A stretch of 64,000 nucleotides of DNA from Pseudomonas sp. HR96 (GCF_034059295.1 NZ_CP139141.1:2525001-2589000); one strand, 5' to 3'; positions 27,709-41,782 are shown, counted from the first letter of the stretch. Notes: a model not told the origin generated them from the sequence alone. Numbers and translations are program-made.

Positions 27709-30629
27709 GGGCGCACCGCCGGCGGCGTCGCCAGGGCGGCCGGCAAGGCCTGACAGACCTGCTCGATGACGCCCGGCCAGGCGCCAAAGGTGGCCTGGCG
27801 AAAGATCCGCAGGCGCGGGTACCAGGGGCTGTCGAGGCGGTCCTTGAGCCAGCGCCATTCGTTGTCGAAGCGGTCGAGCATCCACACCGGCACGTCGAGG
27901 CCACCGGCCAGGTGCACCAGCACCGAGTCCACGGAGATCACCAGGTCGAGGTTGGCCACCAGCGCGGCGGTGGTGGCGAAGTCGCCCAGGTCGCCGGTCC
28001 AGTCCAGCCAGTCGACCTCGGGCCCGGGGCGCGAGGCTTGCACCCCGGCGGGCCATTTCTGCAGATTGACCCAGCTCACGCGTCCGGCAGCGGCTTCGAA
28101 CAGCGGCTGCAGGTGGGCGAAATCCAGGCTGCGCCGCTGGTTGTAGCGATAGTCGGCGCGCCCGGCCCAGGCCAGGCCGATGCGCAGGCGCCCAGGCGCG
28201 GCGGCCTGCAGCCGGGACCGCCAATACTCGGCCGCAGGCTGCGGCACTTTCAGGTACGGCAGCTGTGCCGGCACGCTGTCCACGCGGGTGGCGAAGGCCC
28301 CCGGCAACGACATCAGCGGGCACTGCCAATCCCAGCCCTCGAAGTGCTCGGGCAGGCCGTGGAAGATCACCACCTGCTCGCCGAAGGAGTCCTGCATCAG
28401 GCGCAGCACCGGGGTCGAGCAGGCCAGGCCGACCCGCGCGAAGCGCGTCACCAGCAGGTTCAGGTAACGCGCGAACTGAAAGGTATCGCCAAAGCCCTGC
28501 TCGATGATCACCAGCAGGCTCTGCCCGCTGGCCGGCTGGCCGTGCCATTGCGGCAAGGGGCAATCGGGGCGCTTGAAGGTCTCGAGCGAGGCTTCGGCAG
28601 AGCCGGTCCAGCGCGCCTCGTAGTTGGCCCAGCCGGCCTGCCAGTCGCCCAGTTTGAGTTGCGCCAGGCCCAGGTTGAGCCGCGCCATGGCCAAGTGCGG
28701 GTCCAGCGCCAGGGCCTGGGCGAAGCAGTCGCGCGCCGCTTCGGTACGGCCCAGGTCCTGCAGGGCGAAGCCCTTGCTGTTATGCACGCTGGCGGCCTGG
28801 GGCAGCAGGGCAAGGGTTTGCTCGAAGAGGGCCAGTGCCTGCTCGAAGCGGCCCTGGTGGTAGAGCGCGATACCGGCCTGGTGCAGGCTGTCGGCCTGCG
28901 CCAGCTGCATGGCCTGCAGCAGCTGCGGTTCGTCGTCGCGGCTGTCGCGCCAGGCCTTGACCTGCTGATACAGCGGCCACAGGTGGCGGGCGAAATGTTT
29001 CCAGCGCGCCACCGAGCTGCTGTACAACGGACGGCGGACCTGGGCCACGCTGGCGGTCTTGACCGGCCGCGGGTTGCGATGAAACTCCAGGCAGCGGGGG
29101 TCCCAGGGCAGGCCGACGAATTGCAGTACGCGCCGGGCCTGGCCCTCGGGGTCGGCGATCAGCGCCTCATAGTCCAGGTCAAGGAAGGTGCCGGCCGGCA
29201 GCACCTGCTGCCAGTGCTCCATCAGTTGCCGGTAGCGCACGTAGTAGCGGCCCAGCGCCTGCTGGTCGTAGGCAAAGTCCATGGTCTCGCCGAACAGCCG
29301 CGCATAGCAGGAAAAGCACGAGTCCATGGGGTCGCGGCGGGCATGGATGATGCGCGCGCCGGGCAGGGCCAGGTGCAGCAGGCCCAGATAGAAGAAATTG
29401 GCCGGCATCTTGTCGGTGATCAAGGCGCTGTCCGGCGCCAGTTGCCACACCTCGCGCAGGTAGGCCTGGCCAATGTCGCGTATCTGGTCTTCGTCCAGGC
29501 CCGTGGCGCCCTCCGGGTAGCCTGGCGCGCCGCAGCCGGCGGTGATGACCGTGCCCAGCGTCGGCAGCTCGCCGGCGCCATGCACCTGGGCATGGCTGCA
29601 GAGGATCTGCTCGAGCAGCGTGGTGCCGGAGCGCGGCATGCCAACGATGAACACCGGGCGCCGCTGCGGGTCGACAGCGCCTTGCCAGTGCGCGCGGGCG
29701 GCGAAGAAGTCGGCGTCGAAAGTGGCGATGATGCGTTGCTGCAATGCCTGGGCCGCGCTGTCGTCGTAGCCATGGGCGGCGTACTGCAAGCGGTTGCCTT
29801 CGTCATAGGCGGCGAACGCCGCGTCATAGGCGCCGGCATCGTCCAGCGCCTTGCCCAGGGCGAAGCTGTAGCGCACGCGGGTCTCGTAGGGCCATTGTTC
29901 GCGCCCGGCGTGCAGGCCTTGCAGCAGGGCCAGATGCGGGTCGTCCGGGCGGTAGGTGTGCAACGACGAGTAGTTGTAGTGGGCGGCGACGAAATCGCCC
30001 TGGGTGGCGATTGCCGCTTCGAAGCAGGCACGGGCCTCGTCCAGACGGCCTTGCTCGGCGTACAGCGCACCGAGGTTGTTCTGCGCCTGGGCATGGCGCG
30101 GGTCCAGGCTGATGGCCTGCCGATAGGCGACCTGCGCCGCCTCGCGGTCGCCCGGCGCGTTGCGCAGCTCGAGCAGCGAACCGAGGTTGTTCCATGCCGC
30201 CCCGTAGCCTGGCGCCAGCGCCAGGGCGCGGCGATAGGCCGGCTCGGCGCGCGGGTGATCGCCTTGTTCGGCGCACGCCAAACCCAGGTTGTACCAGGCC
30301 AGCGGGTCGTCGGGCAGCAGTTCGCAGGCCTGGGTGGCAGCTTGCGCCGCGCCGGCCAGCTGCCCCTGGCGCCGACGGATTTCGCCCAGGTTGCGCCAGT
30401 ACAGGCCTTCGTCGGGGCCGTGCGCCAGGGCCTGCTCGATCAGCTCGCCAGCCAGCGGCAACTGCTGCGCGGCGACCGCCAGCAGCCCCAGCGCGTGCCA
30501 GGCCGGGTGAAAGTCGGGCTCCAGGGCCAGCAGTTGCCGATAGGCCTGCTCGGCCCGCTGCGCCTGGCCGTCGTGTTCCAGTTGCCGGGCTTGTTGCCAG
30601 AGTTGCTGCACCTGAAGGGATGGGCTCAT
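27705..30629 (-). CDS. TPR-sulfotransferase-TPR-glycosyltransferase (GT9-like) fusion
   Basis: 974 residues. Residues ~1-215 are TPR repeats ('AWYNLGLACAEQGDHPRAEP', 'AQNNLGALYAEQGRLDEAR'). Residues ~320-570 are a sulfotransferase with the PAPS 5'-phosphosulfate loop 'FIVGMPRSGTTLLEQIL' (~327-343) and the 3'-phosphate site 'HARRDPMDSCFSCY' (~429-442). Further TPRs ('AASVHNSKGFALQDLGRTEA') lie at ~590-690. The C-terminal ~260 residues match the glycosyltransferase part of TPR/GT9-like proteins: 'IIEQGFGDTFQFARYLNLL', 'IGLAWAGRADYRYNQRRSL', 'NLDLVISVDSVLVHLAGGL', 'DSPWYPRLRIFRQ'. Cytosolic; no signal. TPR-linked transferases often modify proteins. The neighbour is a Ser/Asn-rich autotransporter, so it may glycosylate and sulfate the passenger before export (inference). 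Confidence 0.88.
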   Translation of the reverse strand: MSPSLQVQQLWQQARQLEHDGQAQRAEQAYRQLLALEPDFHPAWHALGLLAVAAQQLPLAGELIEQALAHGPDEGLYWRNLGEIRRRQGQLAGAAQAATQACELLPDDPLAWYNLGLACAEQGDHPRAEPAYRRALALAPGYGAAWNNLGSLLELRNAPGDREAAQVAYRQAISLDPRHAQAQNNLGALYAEQGRLDEARACFEAAIATQGDFVAAHYNYSSLHTYRPDDPHLALLQGLHAGREQWPYETRVRYSFALGKALDDAGAYDAAFAAYDEGNRLQYAAHGYDDSAAQALQQRIIATFDADFFAARAHWQGAVDPQRRPVFIVGMPRSGTTLLEQILCSHAQVHGAGELPTLGTVITAGCGAPGYPEGATGLDEDQIRDIGQAYLREVWQLAPDSALITDKMPANFFYLGLLHLALPGARIIHARRDPMDSCFSCYARLFGETMDFAYDQQALGRYYVRYRQLMEHWQQVLPAGTFLDLDYEALIADPEGQARRVLQFVGLPWDPRCLEFHRNPRPVKTASVAQVRRPLYSSSVARWKHFARHLWPLYQQVKAWRDSRDDEPQLLQAMQLAQADSLHQAGIALYHQGRFEQALALFEQTLALLPQAASVHNSKGFALQDLGRTEAARDCFAQALALDPHLAMARLNLGLAQLKLGDWQAGWANYEARWTGSAEASLETFKRPDCPLPQWHGQPASGQSLLVIIEQGFGDTFQFARYLNLLVTRFARVGLACSTPVLRLMQDSFGEQVVIFHGLPEHFEGWDWQCPLMSLPGAFATRVDSVPAQLPYLKVPQPAAEYWRSRLQAAAPGRLRIGLAWAGRADYRYNQRRSLDFAHLQPLFEAAAGRVSWVNLQKWPAGVQASRPGPEVDWLDWTGDLGDFATTAALVANLDLVISVDSVLVHLAGGLDVPVWMLDRFDNEWRWLKDRLDSPWYPRLRIFRQATFGAWPGVIEQVCQALPAALATPPAVRP

Positions 30630-30730
30630 TGGGTATTCTTGTTGGACGAAGGTGGGGGGATTCTATAGGCAGGCGCGCGGTGTATGGCAAGCCAGATGTG
30701 CGAGGGGGCAGAACCTGTGCGCCTGCGGGC

Positions 30731-35011
<4,281 letters not shown>

Positions 35012-35132
35012 CGGCAACCTCGCGACTTCCGCTTCTGCGACACCTGATCCTTGGATTGTGCCTCGCTGCCCCAAGCGTAGCGGATCCCTGCTGGAGCTGC
35101 CCGGGTGAAAAATCTTTTACTGCAAGCCGTGC

Positions 35133-35201
35133 CTAGACGTGAGCCAATGCCACGGCAAACGAGAAGACAATGGTGCACACTATTATCAGGTTGATATTCA
35201 T
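35133..35201 (-). CDS. Very small membrane peptide (22 aa)
   Basis: Reads MNINLIIVCTIVFSFAVALA followed by HV and a stop: one hydrophobic helix, no charged residue. A strong ribosome site 'aaggaaacctg' stands immediately upstream of the ATG at 35201. The gene is too short for routine annotation. It lies 122 bases upstream of the CHASE kinase on the same strand, divergent from a cytochrome c gene. It resembles in form the tiny subunits of oxidases and transporters, but I recognise no specific family. Confidence 0.5.
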   Translation of the reverse strand: MNINLIIVCTIVFSFAVALAHV

Positions 35202-35326
35202 CAGGTTTCCTTTCCCAAGGCCAGTCGATGGATGCCATCCTGCCCGCTTGCTGCACCAATGAATAATTCCGAATGGCGATTTGAATGATCAATCGAATTG
35301 ATGATGGGTCTATGGGGAAGTTCAGA

Positions 35327-35695
35327 ATGAATGCCTGGCCGTTGTTCCTGCTGCTGGCAGCGCTGCCGACACTGGCTCGCGCCGATGGCGATGCGGCGGC
35401 CGGCCAGGTGGTTTTCGAGAAGACCTGCAAGGGTTGCCACACCATTGGTCGAGCTGCCCAGCATGCGTTCGGCCCCGAGCTCAATGGCCTGATCGGGCGC
35501 AAGGCCGGCACCACGGCTGGCTACAAGTATTCAGACGAAATGCAGGCGTCGGGCATCGTCTGGTCGGACACCAGCCTGGCCGCCTTCGTTGCGGCGCCGA
35601 CCGACGTGGTGCCGGGCACGCGCATGCACTTCTGGGGGTTGTCCGACCCGCAGAAGGTCGCCGATTTGCTGGCCTGGCTAAAGGCGAATCCCTGA
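35327..35695 (+). CDS. Class I cytochrome c, periplasmic
   Basis: 122 residues from the ATG at 35327, chosen because 'ggggaag' precedes it by 7 bases and because it begins a clean signal peptide 'MNAWPLFLLLAALPTLARA'. ATGs at 35285 and 35312 are in frame but poorly placed. Heme binding is by 'CKGCHTIG', with the distal Met in 'GTRMHFWGL'. 'GPELNGLIGRKAGT' and 'YKYSDEMQASGIVW' are typical of the mitochondrial-like c2/c550 group. It is a soluble periplasmic electron carrier. No oxidase or dehydrogenase partner is adjacent. Confidence 0.92.
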   Translation: MNAWPLFLLLAALPTLARADGDAAAGQVVFEKTCKGCHTIGRAAQHAFGPELNGLIGRKAGTTAGYKYSDEMQASGIVWSDTSLAAFVAAPTDVVPGTRMHFWGLSDPQKVADLLAWLKANP

Positions 35696-35713
35696 GCAGA
35701 CGACCCGGACCGA

Positions 35714-38700
35714 TTAGTGCTCGCGTGGAAACAGCTTGCGACCGATGGACTGTTGCTCCGGCGTGAGTGCGTTGTACACCTGGTCATACTCACGTCTGGC
35801 TTTTGCCATATCCGCGATGCGCTGATTGCGCGCCAGTATTTCGTAAGCCGGACCCTGTTCGATCACCCGCAACTCTTCGGTGACGACCTGGATTCTGCGG
35901 CTGGCCATATAGAGTTGGAGGAACGCTACGGAGTTGTCGTCATAGATATTGAGTTCGTTTAATGACCTGTTCAAGCTGTCAACATTTAGCAGCAGGCGTT
36001 CCTTGAGTTCAAAATAGACTTCTCGATCAGAATATCTCCCGTCGGGATGCAATGGAGCTGCGTCCAGCTCCTTGGCCATCTGCTCCAAGGCTGTCTGTAT
36101 CTGCTGCTTGGCCAGACTGATACTCTGCCTGTAGTCTGTAGTCGCTATAAGGCTTGGATAGCTATCAGGTCCGACCATGACCAGTTCCTCGTACCGGGCA
36201 AGCTCTGCCAGTAGTGCAGCGGCACTGGCGCTCTTGTCCCGAGCATTATTGAAAGCGGTCAGCGCCGGACGGTCGCTTGGAATCTTGTCGACGATCACCT
36301 GGTCGAAATAGGCCTTGCGTTTGAGCGGGTCCATCAGAGCGAAGCCATGTTTCTGTAAAGCGTCGGGCACCTCATGGCCTCGGGCTTTTATCAAGACCTC
36401 ATGGACGTATGCTCCATTCATTTGCATTTTGTAAAGACCATTGAACGCTGCACCATAGCCCAATAACTGCTCCGCGCGTGTGGCGAGTTTGTACAGTGTA
36501 TGACCGATCATCCGGTAAACCCCGGTGCCCAGTACCTGGTGCCGATCGTAAATGTACCAACGGTCGGTGTCGCTGCGCTGATAACGCAATGGCGTCACCG
36601 TCGAAGCACTGTCTGCCGGTCGTGCTGCAAGATCTTCAAGCTCGAGGTCCAGAGTGCCCAAGGGAACTTGGCGGTAGTGGAAATCCATTGGCGAGTCGCG
36701 GTAATCCAGGTAGTCGAGGTCCACGACATAACGCTGAAAAGGTTGAACCACAAGGGGGTGATAGATACTAGGTTGCGCGTTTGGCGTCGAGGGTAATCCG
36801 CTGGCATCGTCGACAGCCTCCTCTGCTAGGCGCTTGGCCTCCGCCTCGAACTCGGGCTTGTTCAGCTTAGCCATGTAGTCAACGCCTATCGGGCCGCCTA
36901 TCACCGCCCCGAGGACGATCATGGGGCCGAGGATGTCGCTCATCGCGTTTTCGCTAATGCTGTTGTAAAGCGCAGGATTGTCCTTGATCCAAGTCTCGAT
37001 ATTGAAGGGTTTAGGGCTATTGTTGAGGCGTGTCTTGCTGTTCAAGATCCGCTTTATCTTGTCGTCTTCCAGTTTTTTTGCCTTGGCTGCCGCTTCGGCG
37101 ACTTTTTCCGCCTTTGTTTTCGCTGGGCCCGCAGGGATGCGCGCAGCATGCTCCTGGAGCTTCATCAACCTGGCCTTGGTTCGCTTTTTGATTGCTGCGA
37201 ACGCGGTGCCCAAGGCTTTGGGCAGCCTGAACACATCGCCCACTTTCAGGCCGGCGCCCAAAGCAAAGAGCTCAAGCATAATGTTGAGCATGATGGTGTT
37301 TCTGTAATAGGTGGCGTCCTCGACGGTGTCAGCATGCAATATTCGCTGCGAGTTGCTGCTTGCGGCTGAAGCGATGGCCGATATCGCCGACATGGCGGCG
37401 AGGGTACCGGACCCGGCGGTGGGGATCAGGGATACGGCGGCGAACGCCATTGCGACGATGCCGAAAATCCAACCCGCGACGTCGCCGTTATAGATATCCG
37501 CCTGTTCCTGTTCGTTGCGGGTCGCCTTATCCATCTGATTTTTCAAGTCGAGTTCCAGATCTGCAATCTGCCGTTCGGCTATCTCGCTCAGCGTCCGCCG
37601 AGGTCCGAGGGAGATCGCGACCCCATCGTAGGCGTGGTATTTGACCGATTCCGGAAGGGCATCGTATGGCCCCAATCCCGCCTGTAACCTCTGGTACTGC
37701 CCGATCAAGCCGGCATCGAACCGTGGGCTGCCATCGCTGCGTTTGGCCTTGAGCGCTTCCTGTAGAACTTCAGCGGGGATTCGTTTTGCAACGTAATCGG
37801 TGGGGAAAACTGTAGAGCGAGGCTTTTTTCCGTCCATGATCCCGACCAAAGTGGAATAGTCGCGAATTTGAAATTGATGGATCCGATGTGGGTTGCGTCC
37901 TTCGCCGACGCCCTCGCTATAACGCTCTCCGAATAACCTACGGGCCCTGCCGCCGGCCTGGGACACATCCGTCAGTGTTCCACTTTGCAGGAATAAAAGA
38001 AATTGCAGGTCCCAGGTTCTGTCGACGAACCCGACCACATTGCGCACTGTATCCGAAGCGGTTGCCCTGGCTTTATCCTCGAGCAGATCAACTTCGTGCA
38101 GCGATGCTTGCCCTGATTTCAATGCCTGAATCGGATTGTAGCCGGGTATCTTGACTCTGAGTCGAAGCATGTCCTGGATCAACTTCATACGGCCGTCCTG
38201 AAGGGCTGGACGGAGCCTTTCGAATTCCGGAGCCAACGCTTTCAGGTAGCTGGCTTCAAGATCCGTTGTCAGCATTTCCTTGTACAACTCTTTCGGTTCA
38301 GGCCCTCCAAGATCGTATCTGGATGCATCCTTCTTGACGTACAGCAGTGCATTGGTCTGTTCGGCTAGCTTGCCGGTCAACATATCGTACTCACTGATCT
38401 CTACTTCTTCGTCGATATACATGCGCCCGTCAGCAATCATCGGCTGGTAGGTGTAAGGGTTGCGCTCACGGGCTGCAAGCGACTGAAAGTGAGAAGTTCC
38501 CAGGGTCAGCACCCCCAACAGTGGCGAGCGCAGATCTTTATTCTGGCCGGAAACGTTCAATACGTGAGTGCGTTCGGCGTTGTAAGACTTTCGATCGGCG
38601 GGTAACTGGTCAGCGTATTTGCTGTAAAGCTGGTTGCCTATATGTTCCGCGTAACCCTCCGGCGTGAAGAGGTGGGCCGGCATTGTCGGTTTCTTATCCA

Positions 38701-41700
38701 TGTGCTGCTGCATTTCGTCCTTGAGCACGATCTTGATCGCTTCCTGGATCATCAATTCCTGTTTCAATACCTCGACGATATCCGAAAGGCGGATCGCCGC
38801 CTCGACGGACAATTGCACAAGCTCCGCGCCCGCCGACAGCGCGTCGAGGATCGCATCGGTATCGCGAGCTTCTCTGGAGCTCTTTTTCTGCAACGAGACC
38901 GTGGGCCATTCGGCTTGCTCCGCTTCGGTGGGAACGTAGCCAGCGGCCGTTGCCAGCTCGATCATGGCCAGCTCCATGGCGTCGTCGTCTTCCCACAACT
39001 GCTGCATGTCGTACTCGGCCTCCAGCGCCACCGCCACGTTGTCGATAACGGGTTTGCCGTTCTTGCCGGGTTTGTGCAGCAGCGCCGCAATTTCTTTTTC
39101 GCCAAGCTTGCTGGCCATGCCATGCCACACCAGCCCGACTCCCACGACCGCTGCGGTAGCGGCAGCTCCCGCAGCAATCCATTTGCGCTGATTACTAATG
39201 CTTTGGCCCACGCTCCTGATACCGTTTGCCACGCGCTCGCTCAAGGCAACCGGTTGCGTGGTGGCTTTGAACACCGAGTTATCGTGCTCCCAGGATTTAT
39301 CGTAGGGCGCCAGCAGCGCGCCGGATTCCGCCGCCGTCGCCTCTGGCTGCTTCGCGCTGCTACCGGCGCCAGCCGCAGTCGGCGCAGACGCCTCACCATG
39401 GTTTCGCCAGCGGTACGCCATTGCAGCGAACAGCAACGCCGCCGCCAGTGCGCCGACGCCGCCGTAGATTTCGGCGTTGGCGCGGGCGTTATGGGCCGCA
39501 AGGCTCTCGACGGCTGTCGGAATACCCGCCATCTCCTGCAATTCACCGTGGTCTATCACGGTCGACCCGTCATCGTCCGCGGCTGACGCCATCGGGATGT
39601 TGAGCATGAACCCGGCGAGCATTTTGCTTAGTTTGGAGGCAGTCGTAGCGGGTACCAAATAATCGTACAAGTTGCGCGCCCCTTGCAGATGCTCTGCAAT
39701 CGTCCTCGCGCTGGACTGAGTGACTGTGGCGGGCCCCAGGTAGCTCTGTTCACTGGGCGTGCCAGACCGGTACTGCTGATCAAGGTCCGAGTCGGTGCCG
39801 GCGGTGGTCGGGATGTAAGGACTGATCTGCTCTTCGCTCAGGCCGGTCACCAGGCTGATGGCCAGTATCTTGAGCCGCCGCAGCCAGGCCTGCACCACTG
39901 GGTTGCTGCTGTCGTGCAGCTTGGTCACGATCAGGCCGATGCGTTCCAGCGCACCTTCTTCAGCCACCTCATCGCCTTGCGCCTGATACATCGCGAGCAG
40001 CGGGGGCAGCAAGTAGAAAAGCTCGCGCACTTGGATGATCAGCGGCGTCACCCAGCTCCATAGGCCGATGGCGTCCGCCAGGTAGGTAAATAGCTTCTGC
40101 TCGCGAGCAGCGCTGGGTGGTTGCTGGTAGACCTGCCAGAACTCACGGAATGTCCAGAGATAGCTATTGACCTTGCGGAGCCACAGAGCAGCGTTCAAGG
40201 CCCCATAAACTTGTGGAAACAATCCCTTGATGACCTTCTTTACCACCAGTTCGGCAAGCTCCCCCATAGTTTGCGGGACCTTGTAGCCCCCTAGCATGAA
40301 TCCCCAAACCGCGAGCGGTATGACCACTTCACTGACCAGTTCGCCATCCTGAACCGTTCTATCGAGGTACGCCTTGGCCTCTTGGGTAACCATCTCCCAC
40401 AGGCCCATGCCGATAATGCTGACACGCGACCATGCCTGCGAATCCGCAGTCTCGTCGTTCAGGCGGGTGATTCGCGAAGTCAACGGGCTCCAGCGTTCGA
40501 ATTGCTCGGCCAACTGCGCCAGAGGCATCGGCAAATGCGCTTCGAGCAGGTGGCGGTGGGGTGACTGGGCAATGGCGTTGGTGACTTCATCGAGCAGGAC
40601 GTTCACTGAGGCATCGTCAGGAAGCCTGGCCAGCCGCGCGCCGATATCGCCCGTGGCCAGAATGGGTGTGGCGATACGCTCGGGCATCAACAGCTGCATG
40701 GCTTGCCGGGTTTGCGGAGCCTGGAGAAAGTCGAATCCCCAGCCCAGTTGTGCACTGACGCTCAGCTGGTATGGAAAGCTGGACAGCGCGCGCAGCGCCT
40801 GGGCGGCGCTGGCCAGGTCGCTCAGGTAAGTGATCGCCTGCAGCGAGCCGGGGCTGTTGCGCATCGTTGCATCCATGAACAAGGGTACGGCTTGGGTGGC
40901 CAAGGTTTCTTCCGGCAGGCGGACACCGAAGCGCTCGTCGAGGAAATCACGAACCAGGCCGGCAAGAGGACTTTGCAACGCTGTTTCGAGAAAGGCAGTA
41001 CCTTGCTCGATGGCCTGGCTGGATTGGGCCGCCAGCGCATCGGTCTGCGATTGCAGAGTGGTAGCAACGAACAGCGCCGGATCTTGCAATGCCTCAAGCA
41101 GTTGCCCCCAGCCCCAGAAGAAGTTCGGCAGCCATTGCAAGTTGTCAGGCAATACCACCCTCAGCACCTGCTGGTTATCGATGCTGTTGATTGACTGCAA
41201 GTAGTTGGCAACTCCCTCCATGTCCGGCACGCCGGCGCCATTGAAAAACTGTCTGAGCAAGCGCAGTACCCCCGGTACTGCCACCTGCATGACCTTGTGC
41301 ACCGAGTCGCCGCTGTGCCGGGAGGAAAGACCCAGCAAATGCGGTTCAAGCTTGCTCAGGGGTTCTTCCAGTGCCTGCACACTGAAGTTCGAACCCCCTG
41401 CCCAGATGATGTGGTAGGCATGCGCTATCACTTCGACCAGTTGCAGTGTCCGCGGGTCGATGTAGCTGTCCCGGATTGACTCCAACAGTTGTTCCATCCG
41501 CTCTTTGCCGGAGAGATGCACGGGTTGCTGGTCCAACCCCGTCAAAATGTCCTTGGCCAGCCCGGGGTCAACCCATATACGCAGCAGCTTGATAGCCATG
41601 GCGACGAAAGTTGGCAGCACCATGGTCTTGAACAGCTGCGGCCATGTCGAGGCCGTTGATTTGGGCACGTCTGCGGCTGAGGCGGGGGCTGGCAATGGCG

Positions 41701-41782
41701 GCTGGAGGACATACTCGGGTTCAGCTGGGGCATTCGAGTGAGTGGCAGGCGACTTGGCAAACGTGGAAGAAGGGAAGCTCAT
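35714..41782 (-). CDS. Very large protein of unknown function (2022 aa), possible toxin/effector
   Basis: The start is at the ATG at 41782 ('MSFPSSTFAKSPATHSNAPA'), with 'gagagg' five bases upstream. There is no signal peptide. The N-terminal ~750 residues are Leu/Ala-rich and helical. Hydrophobic segments lie near residues 760-785 ('YGGVGALAAALLFAAMAY'), 870-895 ('WIAAGAAATAAVVGVGLVW'), 1434-1480 ('WIFGIVAMAFAAVSLIPTAG') and 1611-1634 ('ILGPMIVLGAVIGGPIGV'). The C-terminal ~390 residues are soluble and charged. GC is lower in the 36-38.5 kb part than in the neighbours. Length, paired membrane hairpins and a variable C-terminus recall large Pseudomonas dermonecrotic/membrane-targeted toxins, but no catalytic motif was identified. 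Confidence 0.75.
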   Translation of the reverse strand: MSFPSSTFAKSPATHSNAPAEPEYVLQPPLPAPASAADVPKSTASTWPQLFKTMVLPTFVAMAIKLLRIWVDPGLAKDILTGLDQQPVHLSGKERMEQLLESIRDSYIDPRTLQLVEVIAHAYHIIWAGGSNFSVQALEEPLSKLEPHLLGLSSRHSGDSVHKVMQVAVPGVLRLLRQFFNGAGVPDMEGVANYLQSINSIDNQQVLRVVLPDNLQWLPNFFWGWGQLLEALQDPALFVATTLQSQTDALAAQSSQAIEQGTAFLETALQSPLAGLVRDFLDERFGVRLPEETLATQAVPLFMDATMRNSPGSLQAITYLSDLASAAQALRALSSFPYQLSVSAQLGWGFDFLQAPQTRQAMQLLMPERIATPILATGDIGARLARLPDDASVNVLLDEVTNAIAQSPHRHLLEAHLPMPLAQLAEQFERWSPLTSRITRLNDETADSQAWSRVSIIGMGLWEMVTQEAKAYLDRTVQDGELVSEVVIPLAVWGFMLGGYKVPQTMGELAELVVKKVIKGLFPQVYGALNAALWLRKVNSYLWTFREFWQVYQQPPSAAREQKLFTYLADAIGLWSWVTPLIIQVRELFYLLPPLLAMYQAQGDEVAEEGALERIGLIVTKLHDSSNPVVQAWLRRLKILAISLVTGLSEEQISPYIPTTAGTDSDLDQQYRSGTPSEQSYLGPATVTQSSARTIAEHLQGARNLYDYLVPATTASKLSKMLAGFMLNIPMASAADDDGSTVIDHGELQEMAGIPTAVESLAAHNARANAEIYGGVGALAAALLFAAMAYRWRNHGEASAPTAAGAGSSAKQPEATAAESGALLAPYDKSWEHDNSVFKATTQPVALSERVANGIRSVGQSISNQRKWIAAGAAATAAVVGVGLVWHGMASKLGEKEIAALLHKPGKNGKPVIDNVAVALEAEYDMQQLWEDDDAMELAMIELATAAGYVPTEAEQAEWPTVSLQKKSSREARDTDAILDALSAGAELVQLSVEAAIRLSDIVEVLKQELMIQEAIKIVLKDEMQQHMDKKPTMPAHLFTPEGYAEHIGNQLYSKYADQLPADRKSYNAERTHVLNVSGQNKDLRSPLLGVLTLGTSHFQSLAARERNPYTYQPMIADGRMYIDEEVEISEYDMLTGKLAEQTNALLYVKKDASRYDLGGPEPKELYKEMLTTDLEASYLKALAPEFERLRPALQDGRMKLIQDMLRLRVKIPGYNPIQALKSGQASLHEVDLLEDKARATASDTVRNVVGFVDRTWDLQFLLFLQSGTLTDVSQAGGRARRLFGERYSEGVGEGRNPHRIHQFQIRDYSTLVGIMDGKKPRSTVFPTDYVAKRIPAEVLQEALKAKRSDGSPRFDAGLIGQYQRLQAGLGPYDALPESVKYHAYDGVAISLGPRRTLSEIAERQIADLELDLKNQMDKATRNEQEQADIYNGDVAGWIFGIVAMAFAAVSLIPTAGSGTLAAMSAISAIASAASSNSQRILHADTVEDATYYRNTIMLNIMLELFALGAGLKVGDVFRLPKALGTAFAAIKKRTKARLMKLQEHAARIPAGPAKTKAEKVAEAAAKAKKLEDDKIKRILNSKTRLNNSPKPFNIETWIKDNPALYNSISENAMSDILGPMIVLGAVIGGPIGVDYMAKLNKPEFEAEAKRLAEEAVDDASGLPSTPNAQPSIYHPLVVQPFQRYVVDLDYLDYRDSPMDFHYRQVPLGTLDLELEDLAARPADSASTVTPLRYQRSDTDRWYIYDRHQVLGTGVYRMIGHTLYKLATRAEQLLGYGAAFNGLYKMQMNGAYVHEVLIKARGHEVPDALQKHGFALMDPLKRKAYFDQVIVDKIPSDRPALTAFNNARDKSASAAALLAELARYEELVMVGPDSYPSLIATTDYRQSISLAKQQIQTALEQMAKELDAAPLHPDGRYSDREVYFELKERLLLNVDSLNRSLNELNIYDDNSVAFLQLYMASRRIQVVTEELRVIEQGPAYEILARNQRIADMAKARREYDQVYNALTPEQQSIGRKLFPREH

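Noticed and set aside
26857..28563. A 568-residue version of the lipoprotein hydrolase.
   Set aside because: The first half is out-of-frame shadow of the fusion gene. The lipoprotein signal starts at 27708 and overlaps the upstream stop as ATGA.
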